A stretch of 9,052 bases of DNA, taken from positions 1-9,052 of the forward strand of contig JBPCRE010000195.1 of NCBI GenBank assembly GCA_050997195.1, given 5' to 3'. The position numbers were made by a program, and so were the translations under genes. Positions 1 through 6,053 of this stretch are shown here, piece by piece. The stretch's first letter is position 1. Every line of letters begins with the position of its first letter. This stretch comes from JACCZP01 sp050997195 (GTDB taxonomy: Bacteria; Actinomycetota; Thermoleophilia; Solirubrobacterales; Thermoleophilaceae). The notes beneath the pieces are model-generated. The model searched no databases and was not told the origin of the DNA. It was given only the letters and a program-made list of their open reading frames with translations.

Positions 1-57
1 CGCGTACTGCCGCACCTGGTCGACCCCGTCCTTGTAGAAGCGCAGTGCGTGGTGCAT
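1..57 (-). CDS. 5' end of an unrecognised gene, cut by the window edge
   Basis: Minus-strand reading from an ATG at 55-57 gives MHHALRFYKDGVDQVRQYA and runs off the left edge. Nearly every third codon position is G or C (18 of 19), which supports real coding on this strand. The frame stays open upstream to a stop at 106-108, and that extra stretch (DAVVPITYSVDGES) also looks protein-like. The true start could therefore be the GTG at 70-72, or the gene may be a remnant cut at its 5' end. I do not recognise the family. If the integrase and tRNA-Leu half mark an element lying to the left, this gene belongs to that element's cargo. Confidence 0.35.
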   Translation of the reverse strand, partial: MHHALRFYKDGVDQVRQYA

Positions 58-298
58 TGACTCACCATCCACGCTGTAGGTGATCGGAACGACTGCGTCG
101 AGCAGCTATCGGTCCCGGCGCCAAGCGATAGCGAGACAGAACGTCGCGCCGATCCCTTCACCCTCGGACGACGAGGGGCAACCACCTCCGGCTATCGACG
201 CGCCCCTGTTGCTCGAAAGAAAGCGGCCGTCAGCAAGGACAACGAAGTGCAGAACTCGGACGACTGGGTGAGAAACCGGCGATCGGCCTCGTGCGCGG

Positions 299-314
299 AG
301 GGCGTGGACGCCCT
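299..314. repeat. GC-rich inverted repeat, possible hairpin
   Basis: AGGGCG, loop TGGA, CGCCCT forms a perfect 6-bp stem with a 4-base loop. No T-tract follows on either strand, so a classical intrinsic terminator is not supported. It lies in the non-coding stretch left of the tandem 11-base repeat. Confidence 0.35.
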
Positions 315-329
315 ACTTCACCGAACAGA

Positions 330-351
330 TTGGTAGCTCATTGGTAGCTCA
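330..351 (+). repeat. Tandem direct repeat, 2 x 11 bp (TTGGTAGCTCA)
   Basis: Two perfect, directly adjacent copies of TTGGTAGCTCA lie at 330-340 and 341-351. They are about 160 bases upstream of the integrase start and about 60 bases from the tRNA-His half. Tyrosine integrases of the AP2-like N-terminal type bind short, directly repeated arm sites beside the attachment core. The size and position of this repeat fit such sites, but that role is inference. The motif also resembles the D-arm of bacterial tRNAs (TAGCTCA..TTGGTAG), so it could be a fragment of tRNA origin. Confidence 0.6.
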
Positions 352-411
352 GCGCGGTGGTGCCAATCACCAGACCTACAGAAAAGCGCGTCTTTCCAGC
401 TACCTCTGAGG

Positions 412-453
412 GGTGAGCGACGGGACTTGAACCCGCGACCGCCTGGACCACAT
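412..453 (-). other. tRNA-His(GTG) 3' half, attachment-site-like remnant
   Basis: Read on the minus strand this is the 3' part of a tRNA. Anticodon GTG is at 451-449, preceded by T and followed by G and T. The anticodon stem 3' strand CCAGG is at 446-442. The T-arm is GCGGG, loop TTCAAGT, CCCGT at 436-420. The acceptor 3' strand CGCTCAC is at 419-413, and the discriminator C at 412 is the base typical of tRNA-His. The 5' anticodon-stem strand is nearly kept (CCCGG, one mismatch). No D-arm and no 5' acceptor strand (GTGAGCG would be needed) are present upstream on that strand, so it is not a functional tRNA. Tyrosine recombinases often cross over in tRNA anticodon or T loops, so this is probably an old attachment site or a captured tRNA half. 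Confidence 0.7.
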
Positions 454-510
454 CCGGGCGGCTCCGCTTGGGGACGACCTGCTGCCCGGTCCCGAGCGTA
501 AGGTGAGCCG

Positions 511-1719
511 ATGGCCGCACGTCGTCCGCACGGGACCGGATCGCTCTTTGTCAACCACGGCGCGTGGTACGCGCAGTTCCGGGTCGACGGACGCCTCGTC
601 AAGCGAAAGGTCGGTCCGACGCGGGCCCCGGGCTCGCGCGAGGGGCTGACGAGGGCCCAGGCCGAGCGCGAGCTCCGTCGCCTGCGGGAGAGCGTCGTCG
701 CCGTGGTGAGCACCCACGACCGGCTAAGCGTCGGCGAGGCCGGCGAGCGCCTGGTCGCCCACCTCGAGGTCCTCGGGCGCAAGCCGGCCACCATCCGCAG
801 CTACCGCTCGCTGCTTGCCACCCACCTCGTGCCCCACTTCGGCACCACCGCCCTGCACCGGGTCGAGCCCGCCGACGTCGAGCGGCTGATCGCGCTCAAG
901 CGCCGCGAGGGCCAGGCACCCAAGATGACGCTGAACGTCCTCGGCTTCCTGCACTCGGTCTTCGAGTTCGGGCTGCGCCGCGGCTGGTGCTCGCGCAACC
1001 CCTGCAAGCTCGTCGACAAGCCGGGGACCGAGGACGGCGATCCCGAGATCCGCTTCCTCGATCAGGGCGAGCTCGAGGCTCTCCTGGCCGCGGTCGACCT
1101 CGAGCGTCCCCTCGGCCCGACCGACCGCGCGCTCTACCTCACCGCCGCCATGACCGGCCTGCGCCAGGCCGAGCTGATCGCCCTTCGCTGGCGCGACATC
1201 GACTGGCCCGTGGCGCGGGTGCGGGTGCGCCGCAACTACGTGCGGGGCGAGTGGGGCACGCCGAAGACCAAGCGCTCTAGCCGCGCGGTGCCGCTGGCCG
1301 ATCGGGTCGCCGGCGAGCTCGACCGCCACCACCAGCGCTCGGCCTACCGCTTCGACGACGATCTCGTCTTCGCGCATCCCGAGCTCGGCTCGGTGCTCGA
1401 CCACTCGGACCTCAGCCGCCGCTACAAGAAGTGGCTAAGGGCCGCCGGGGTGCGGCCGGTGCGCTTCCACGACCTGCGCCACACCTTCGGGACCCGCATG
1501 GCCGCCGCCGGGGTGCCGCTGCGCACCCTGCAGGAGTGGATGGGCCACCGGGACTTCAAGACCACCCTCGTCTACGCCGACTACCAGCCCGGCGCCCACG
1601 AGGCGGAGCTGGTCGAGCGGGCGTTCGCTCCGAGCGGGCATCAATTGGGCATCAATCTGAGCGAAACCGACCCGAACTCAGAAGACCGAAACCGCTCTAG
1701 CAAGCGGGATCCGTCCTAG
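511..1719 (+). CDS. int: Tyrosine recombinase / phage-type integrase
   Basis: This 402-residue site-specific recombinase probably integrates and excises the element lying to its left. Domains run in the usual order. An AP2-like arm-binding N-terminus covers about residues 8-35, including the GAWYAQFRVDGR stretch. A SAM-like core-binding domain follows at about 72-160, then the catalytic domain at about 180-360. All catalytic residues are visible: R218 in TGLRQAEL, K252 in the beta-hairpin before RAVPL, H320 and R323 in HDLRH, H346 in MGH, and the nucleophile Y355, nine residues after H346 as is normal. The ATG at 511 is preceded by AAGGTGAG. The gene ends 20 bases before the tRNA-Leu half, the standard int-next-to-att layout, and starts 58 bases after the tRNA-His half. 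The tail (GHQLGINLSE) is encoded by a short tandem DNA repeat. No partner excisionase is seen. Confidence 0.95.
   Translation: MAARRPHGTGSLFVNHGAWYAQFRVDGRLVKRKVGPTRAPGSREGLTRAQAERELRRLRESVVAVVSTHDRLSVGEAGERLVAHLEVLGRKPATIRSYRSLLATHLVPHFGTTALHRVEPADVERLIALKRREGQAPKMTLNVLGFLHSVFEFGLRRGWCSRNPCKLVDKPGTEDGDPEIRFLDQGELEALLAAVDLERPLGPTDRALYLTAAMTGLRQAELIALRWRDIDWPVARVRVRRNYVRGEWGTPKTKRSSRAVPLADRVAGELDRHHQRSAYRFDDDLVFAHPELGSVLDHSDLSRRYKKWLRAAGVRPVRFHDLRHTFGTRMAAAGVPLRTLQEWMGHRDFKTTLVYADYQPGAHEAELVERAFAPSGHQLGINLSETDPNSEDRNRSSKRDPS
1636..1656 (+). repeat. Direct repeat inside the integrase tail (GGGCATCAAT x 2)
   Basis: Two copies of GGGCATCAAT lie at 1636-1645 and 1647-1656, with an 11-base period, inside codons for the integrase C-terminus. 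The spacing equals that of the TTGGTAGCTCA pair upstream of the gene. The tail lies past the catalytic tyrosine and close to the tRNA-Leu half. The repeat could be a second set of recombinase or accessory-factor binding sites, or simply a small duplication in a tolerant tail. Confidence 0.45.
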
Positions 1720-1739
1720 GCTCACCCCCCTGCACACAT

Positions 1740-1793
<54 letters not shown>

Positions 1794-1853
1794 GCGCGCA
1801 GAGCCCTGCTCCTGGCCGCGCCGGGAGGCCGGAGATGTCGTGCGACGCCCCGC

Positions 1854-2486
1854 TCACCCGTCGCCGGACAGGCCGGCGATGCCGTTCCAGAGGAGGTCGT
1901 AGGCGACGGCCACGACCGTCGCCCGGTTGACCTCGGGGTGGGCCCACCACCACGCGGCGAGACCGTTCAGCGCCGACTTGCCGAGCTCCGCGAGCATGAG
2001 CGACGCCTGCTCGTCCGGAACCTCGGTGCTCAACGCCAGGTGCCCGGCCCGGGCGACCACCGTCTCGGCCAGCCGTGCGGTTGCCGCCGCCTGGATCTGG
2101 CGGTGGACGGCCCCGATCTCCGGATCGGACGGCGCGTCCCGAAACAGCATGCGCCACGCGCCGGGGTGCTCCTCGACGAACGCGAAGAAGGCCTCCACGT
2201 TGGCGTGTACCGCGTGGGCGAGGGTTGCCGCGGGCTCGACGAGGGTGGTGGCGGCCACGAGGCGCTCTGCCTGCGTGGCCAGGAGCTCGCCGTAGAGCTC
2301 CTGCTTCGACGCGAAGTGGTCGTAGACGACGGGAGGAGAGACGCCCGCGGCCTCAGCGATGACACCGATGGGCACCCGGGCGTAGTCGTTTGCTCCGAAG
2401 AGCCGGTCCGCGGCGGCGAGGATGCGCGCCCGACGCTCCGCTCCGGTCACGCGCTTTCGCGCTTCGGGCGGTGGGTCGGCGCTCAC
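1854..2486 (-). CDS. TetR-family transcriptional regulator
   Basis: This 210-residue protein has the TetR layout. An N-terminal helix-turn-helix domain covers about residues 17-64, with the recognition segment IAEAAGVSPPVVYDHFASK at 43-61. A helical ligand-binding and dimerisation domain covers the rest, with a Trp-rich stretch (AAWWWAHP) near the C-terminus. The ligand cannot be told from sequence. The start is a GTG at 2486, with no clear Shine-Dalgarno before it. An internal GTG at residue 13 is an alternative and would leave the DNA-binding domain intact. The gene diverges from the SDR gene across a 74-base spacer that holds inverted repeats, so it probably represses itself and the SDR-FMN reductase set. 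It is the first chromosomal gene right of the tRNA-Leu half. Confidence 0.9.
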   Translation of the reverse strand: MSADPPPEARKRVTGAERRARILAAADRLFGANDYARVPIGVIAEAAGVSPPVVYDHFASKQELYGELLATQAERLVAATTLVEPAATLAHAVHANVEAFFAFVEEHPGAWRMLFRDAPSDPEIGAVHRQIQAAATARLAETVVARAGHLALSTEVPDEQASLMLAELGKSALNGLAAWWWAHPEVNRATVVAVAYDLLWNGIAGLSGDG

Positions 2487-2494
2487 GGTGAGAC

Positions 2495-2547
2495 AACCTA
2501 GTCGTCGTTCGGTGTAAAGTGCGGCGAGTACCTAATGCTGACTAGGT
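2495..2547. promoter_or_regulatory. Divergent promoter region with candidate TetR operators
   Basis: The spacer between the tetR and SDR starts carries ACCTAGTC (2496-2503) and its exact inverted copy GACTAGGT (2540-2547). The right copy is also half of a tighter imperfect palindrome, ACCTA-N8-TAGGT (2530-2547), of the size usual for a TetR dimer site. TAGGT-type sequences on both strands could double as -10 elements, so a bound repressor could block both promoters. No convincing -35 box is visible on either side. Operator function is inferred from symmetry and position. Confidence 0.5.
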
Positions 2548-2560
2548 CTCGAGAACGAGC

Positions 2561-3541
2561 GTGAGGGTCTTCGTCGCGGGCGCCACCGGCGCCATCGGCC
2601 GTCGCCTCGTGCCCCTGCTCGTCGATCGCGGGCACGACGTGAGCGCCCTGACACACACGCCGGGACGCGACGGGCCGCTGCGAGCGGCCGGTGCCACCCC
2701 CGTCGTGGCCGACGGGCTCGACCGCGAGGCGGTGGTCGCGGCGGTGCGCCGGATCGGACCGGACGTCGTCGTCCACGAGATGACGGCGCTGGCCGGCGGC
2801 CTCGACATGCGCCACTTCGAGCAGACCTTCGCGCGCACCAACGAGCTGCGCACGCGGGGCACCGACAACCTGCTCGAGGCGGCGCAGGCCGCCGGCGCGC
2901 GGCGGTTCGTGGCCCAGAGCTTCGCGGGGTGGCCCTTCGCGCGAACCGGGGGACCGGTCAAGACCGAGGAGGACCCGCTCGACCCGCACCCGCCGCCGGC
3001 GCTTCGAACCACGCTCGAGGCCATCCGCCATCTGGAGAATGCCGTGGGCGGGGCGGACGACATCGAGGGCCTCGTTCTGCGCTACGGCGGCTTCTACGGT
3101 CCCGGGACGTCGCTCGCCCCGGACGGCGAGCACACCGCGCTCGTGCGCAAGCGGCGCTGGCCGATCGTCGGCGGGGGGACCGGGGTGTGGTCGGTCGTCC
3201 ACATCGACGATGCCGCCGCCGCGACCCTCGCGGCGATCGAGCACGGGCCCGCCGGCATCTACAACGTGGTCGACGACGAGCCGGCGCCGGTGCACGAGTG
3301 GCTGCCGTACCTGGCCGAGGTCCTCGGCGCGAAGCCGCCGCTGCACGTTCCCGCGTGGGTCGGCCGGGCGGCGGCCGGCGAGCACGGGCTGGAGATGATG
3401 ACCTCCATCCGGGGCGCCTCGAACGCCAAAGCCAAGCGCGAGCTCGGCTGGACGCCGCGGTACGCGAGCTGGCGCGAGGGCTTCAGGACGTTGGCCGGAC
3501 CCCGCCTCAACCCCATGAGTGGCTCCCGATGGACGCCTTGA
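2561..3541 (+). CDS. Atypical SDR / NAD-dependent epimerase-dehydratase family protein
   Basis: This 326-residue protein has a Rossmann fold of the extended SDR type. The dinucleotide-binding motif is GATGAIG (residues 7-13). D51 in VVADGLD lies where adenine contact is expected, and S120 in AQSFAGW is the likely active-site Ser. The R-YGGFYGPG segment (174-182) and the C-terminal AKRELGWTPR (291-300) are typical of the sugar epimerase-like branch. The normal catalytic YxxxK is missing: the matching helix reads TTLEAIRHLE (150-159). It is therefore an atypical SDR whose substrate and reaction I cannot name, and it may be an NADPH sensor or reductase-like protein. The GTG start at 2561 is weakly supported by upstream purines. 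Its end overlaps the FMN reductase start by 13 bases, implying translational coupling. It is probably controlled by the divergent TetR. Confidence 0.85.
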   Translation: MRVFVAGATGAIGRRLVPLLVDRGHDVSALTHTPGRDGPLRAAGATPVVADGLDREAVVAAVRRIGPDVVVHEMTALAGGLDMRHFEQTFARTNELRTRGTDNLLEAAQAAGARRFVAQSFAGWPFARTGGPVKTEEDPLDPHPPPALRTTLEAIRHLENAVGGADDIEGLVLRYGGFYGPGTSLAPDGEHTALVRKRRWPIVGGGTGVWSVVHIDDAAAATLAAIEHGPAGIYNVVDDEPAPVHEWLPYLAEVLGAKPPLHVPAWVGRAAAGEHGLEMMTSIRGASNAKAKRELGWTPRYASWREGFRTLAGPRLNPMSGSRWTP

Positions 3542-4125
3542 GGCCGGAGCTCCGCCTACTGCTGATCTCGGGCAGCCTGCGGGCGGGCTCGACCAACACC
3601 GCGGCGCTGCGGACGGTGCAGGCCACGGTCCACGACGGGATCACGGCGGTGCTCTACCAGGGTCTCGGCGCGCTGCCGCACTTCAACCCCGACGACGACG
3701 CGGAGGGGGCCTCCGTGCACCCCGCCGTTGCGGATCTCCGGGGGCACATCGGCGACGCCGACGCCCTCCTTCTCTCCACGCCCGAGTACGCCGGAGCGCT
3801 CCCCGGCTCGTTCAAGAATCTCCTCGACTGGACGGTGGGAGGAGGAGAGATCTACGGGAAGCCGGTGGCCTGGCTCAACGTGTCCGGCGCCGCTGCGCCG
3901 ACCGGGGGCGGGGACGCCCACGACTCGCTTCGGAAGGTGCTCGGCTACACCGGGGCCGAGATCGTCGAGACCGCCTGTCTGCGCGTTCCCGTCCCGCGCG
4001 GCGCCATCGGCGCGGACGGCATCATCGAGGATCGCGCCATCGAGAAGGACCTGACGGGCGCGGTGGCGCGGTTGGGCGCGCACCTCGAGCGGGCGGCGCC
4101 GATCCGCCCCGCGGGTGGGCCGTGA
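3529..4125 (+). CDS. NADPH-dependent FMN reductase family protein
   Basis: This 198-residue protein has the flavodoxin-like fold of the SsuE/chromate reductase/azoreductase-type family. The FMN phosphate loop GSLRAGSTN is at residues 15-23 and the family signature PEYAGALPGSFKNLLDW at 85-101. A Gly-rich segment follows near 125-128. Members bind FMN and use NAD(P)H to reduce flavins, quinones or metal ions; which acceptor applies here cannot be told. I chose the ATG at 3529, inside the end of the SDR gene, because it sits just before the fold's first strand. The frame extends far upstream, but only as a shadow of the SDR gene. The 13-base overlap and lack of a clear ribosome binding site suggest coupled translation. 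Confidence 0.88.
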   Translation: MDALRPELRLLLISGSLRAGSTNTAALRTVQATVHDGITAVLYQGLGALPHFNPDDDAEGASVHPAVADLRGHIGDADALLLSTPEYAGALPGSFKNLLDWTVGGGEIYGKPVAWLNVSGAAAPTGGGDAHDSLRKVLGYTGAEIVETACLRVPVPRGAIGADGIIEDRAIEKDLTGAVARLGAHLERAAPIRPAGGP

Positions 4126-4141
4126 GAGGATCGGGCACCCC

Positions 4142-4468
4142 ATGAGCGACCTCCCGCCACAGCCGCTCCCCGTGGCGTGCACGCTCGGCCCGGCCGAACA
4201 GGGTCCGCGACGCGATCGCTGGCTCGCCCTCGGCCACCGGGCCCTCGTCGAGAAGCGCGCGACGGCGACGGGAGCGCAGCTTCGATTCGAGGCGAGAAGC
4301 GCCGTCGAGTCCGAGCTTCGCGCGCTCGCGCTAGCCGAGCGCGAGTGCTGCGGCTTCGCCACCTGGGAAGCGCGCCGCGAACCGGATGCGCTTGTGCTCG
4401 ACGTGGACGCCCCGCCGGACGCCGTGCCGGCGGTGTGGTCCCTGTTCGAGCTCGACCCGACCGGCTGA
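4142..4468 (+). CDS. Small cysteine-motif (ECC) protein, unknown function
   Basis: This 108-residue soluble protein has no membrane segment or signal peptide. It has a VACTL stretch near the N-terminus (Cys at about 12), a helix rich in Ala/Arg/Glu with the motif LALAERECCGFATWE, and a C-terminal beta-alpha unit ending in VWSLFE. I recall similar small proteins with (E/A)xCCPF-like motifs near, or fused to, MerR- or ArsR-type metal regulators in actinobacteria. This suggests, but does not prove, metal or metalloid binding through the three cysteines. The ATG at 4142 is preceded by GAGAGGA at 4124-4130, about 11 bases away. A GTG at 4115 would overlap the FMN reductase stop and is the alternative. 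It follows the FMN reductase by 16 bases, so it is probably the last gene of the TetR-controlled set. Confidence 0.75.
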   Translation: MSDLPPQPLPVACTLGPAEQGPRRDRWLALGHRALVEKRATATGAQLRFEARSAVESELRALALAERECCGFATWEARREPDALVLDVDAPPDAVPAVWSLFELDPTG

Positions 4469-4564
4469 GCCGCCCCGGAGAGGCTCGCGTCGATTCGGCG
4501 AGAAGGTAAACGGGGTCGAGGGTCCGAATGGAGACCGTACGCCCAGGATCGCGGGCGCCTCGCC

Positions 4565-5998
4565 ATGAGCAGCCTTCCCAACGACCGTCCGCAGCCTCCT
4601 CCCGAGGTGCGCCAGCGCGCGCAGGCGTACTACTCGCTCTACATCGTTCGCGGCGACTTTCGGCGGGCCCTGCGGGGCTACGACCCGGCGGAGGTCGATC
4701 GCCACCTCGAGACGGTTGCGGGTTGGTTCTCGAGCGGCGGTCTCGAGCGCGTGGCCGAGGCTCACGTGCAGGAGTCCGAGAAGCGCCTGGCGGGGGAGCG
4801 AGAAGAGCTCGAGCGACGCTCGGCGGCGGCCCGCGCCGAGGCAGAGAGCGCTCGAGAGCAGGACGAGCGGGAGCGCGCGGCGGCGCGAAGCGAGCTCGAA
4901 GCCGGCCGCCGCGAGGCGCAGGAGCTGACCGAGGGAGCGCGCAGCACCGCGCTGGAGATCGTGGCGGCGGCCGAAGCTGAGGCGCAGCAGCTCCACGCCG
5001 CATCACGGTCCGACGCCGCGGAGGTCAGGGAGACCGCCGGCGCCGAGGCGCGGGAGACCCGGGCGGGCGCCGAGCGCGAGGCCCGCGAGCTGGTGCAGGC
5101 CGCGCACGTGGAGGCCGAGCAGGCCCGGAAGGCCGCGGAGCGCGAGCAGGGCGAGCTCTCCGCGCGCGTCCTCGAGCTCCGCGCTCAGGGCCAGGCCGAG
5201 ATCGACGCCGCGGACGAGACGCGCCGGGAGGTCGAGCGGGCCGCGAGCGAGAGGGCTCGCGCGAGCCAGGAGGAGGCCGAGGCGGTCGTGGCGGCGGCGC
5301 AGGCGGAGGCGTCGGCCACCGTGGCCGCCGCGCGGGCGGAGGCCGAGGAGCTGAACAACGACGCGCGCGCGACCGCCGAGGCCGAGATGCGCACGAGCGC
5401 GGAGGACGCCGAGGCTCGCCGGGCCGCGACCGAGGAGGAGACCGGCCGCGCGCTGGAGCACGCACACGCGGAGGTCGAGCGGCTCATTCGCGCTCCCCGC
5501 GCGGAGGCCGATCGCCTCACGGCCGAGGCCCGCCAGGAGGCGGGGCACACGCGCAGCGAGGCACGGGCGGAGGCCGATCGGGTGGCCGCCGACGCGCGCG
5601 CCGAGCGCGAGGACCTCCTGCGCGAGGCCCGTAGCGAGGCGGAGCAGGAGGCCGCCGTGATCCGCGAGCGGGCCGAGCGGGAGGCCGAGGCCTACCTCGA
5701 TCGGCGCCGGCGGGAGGCCGATCGACTCGCGCAGGGCGCTCGGGAGCGGTACCGGGGCACCCCGGCCCCGAGCGGCCTGGAGCCGGTCGGAGAGGGGACC
5801 GGGCTCCCGCTCGAACGGGAGCCACGCGATGGGGAGCCCGCCGAACGGGAGGCGGCCGATGGGAGCAGCGCGCGGTCCGGCGACGCACGGACGGCGAACG
5901 GCCACCCCCCGGAGGAGCGGATCGAGCCCGCACCACCGTCCGAGGCTCCCTCCACCGGCGAGCCTCCCTCAGCGGACGATGGGCCGCCCAGCGGCTGA
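4565..5998 (+). CDS. DivIVA-like long coiled-coil protein
   Basis: This 477-residue cytoplasmic protein begins with a DivIVA-type segment (about residues 31-55: FRRALRGYDPAEVDRHLETV). In DivIVA relatives this targets curved or polar membrane and cell-division sites. About residues 62-398 form a continuous, charged, Ala/Glu/Arg-rich coiled coil. From 242 to 395 the pattern repeats every 11 residues for 14 units (for example TAEARQEAGHT, RSEARAEADRV, AADARAEREDL). Such hendecad patterns occur in actinobacterial cytoskeletal proteins such as Scy and FilP. A Pro at 311 interrupts the helix. Residues 398-477 are Pro/Gly/Glu-rich and probably disordered. A cell-shape, scaffold or division role is inferred. 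The ATG at 4565 has only a weak AGGAT upstream. Long frames on other strands here are shadows of the biased codons. Confidence 0.85.
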   Translation: MSSLPNDRPQPPPEVRQRAQAYYSLYIVRGDFRRALRGYDPAEVDRHLETVAGWFSSGGLERVAEAHVQESEKRLAGEREELERRSAAARAEAESAREQDERERAAARSELEAGRREAQELTEGARSTALEIVAAAEAEAQQLHAASRSDAAEVRETAGAEARETRAGAEREARELVQAAHVEAEQARKAAEREQGELSARVLELRAQGQAEIDAADETRREVERAASERARASQEEAEAVVAAAQAEASATVAAARAEAEELNNDARATAEAEMRTSAEDAEARRAATEEETGRALEHAHAEVERLIRAPRAEADRLTAEARQEAGHTRSEARAEADRVAADARAEREDLLREARSEAEQEAAVIRERAEREAEAYLDRRRREADRLAQGARERYRGTPAPSGLEPVGEGTGLPLEREPRDGEPAEREAADGSSARSGDARTANGHPPEERIEPAPPSEAPSTGEPPSADDGPPSG

Positions 5999-6023
5999 GC
6001 ATCGTCGCCTGCCAGAAGCGGAC

Positions 6024-6050
6024 GAGCGGCCCGCTCCGCCTCGACGGGCC
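6024..6050. terminator. Possible bidirectional terminator hairpins
   Basis: The 55-base gap between two convergent genes holds overlapping GC-rich stems: GAGCG, GCC, CGCTC (6024-6036), and GGCCCG (6028-6033) with CGGGCC (6045-6050). The stems exclude each other and no T-tract follows. Only the position favours a terminator role. Confidence 0.3.
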
Positions 6051-6053
6051 CGC

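Larger units (their letters stand above)
106..410. other. Stretch without a convincing gene
   Basis: No reading frame here has convincing codon use, and base composition is less GC-rich than in the flanking genes. The 63-codon plus-strand frame at 80-271 resembles no family and overlaps the coding-looking minus strand at its left end. The stretch holds a short GC-rich inverted repeat (299-314), a tandem 11-base repeat (330-351) and a small hairpin (358-372: TGGTG, loop CCAAT, CACCA). This would fit the non-coding arm of an element's attachment region. No excisionase-like gene is visible. Confidence 0.4.

Noticed and set aside
80..271. 63-codon plus-strand frame
   Set aside because: It has no recognisable family, no ribosome binding site and poor codon bias, and it overlaps a better-supported minus-strand frame.
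318..794. Minus-strand frames of 60-158 codons around the integrase start
   Set aside because: They contain the translated tRNA-His half (GPGGRGFKSRRSP, a familiar false-protein signature) and lie opposite the real integrase.
2498..3385. 295-codon minus-strand frame opposite the SDR gene
   Set aside because: It has no family resemblance, and the plus strand encodes an obvious Rossmann protein.
5505..5724. CRISPR-like or functional DNA repeats (GAGGCCGATCG copies)
   Set aside because: Spacing is irregular, there are no spacers, and the copies are explained by the repeated protein sequence of the coiled coil.
5003..5905. Long minus-strand frames opposite the coiled-coil gene (up to 300 codons)
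   Set aside because: They are low-complexity shadows produced by repeated Ala/Glu/Arg codons in very GC-rich DNA. The plus frame has the DivIVA segment and coherent coiled-coil periodicity.
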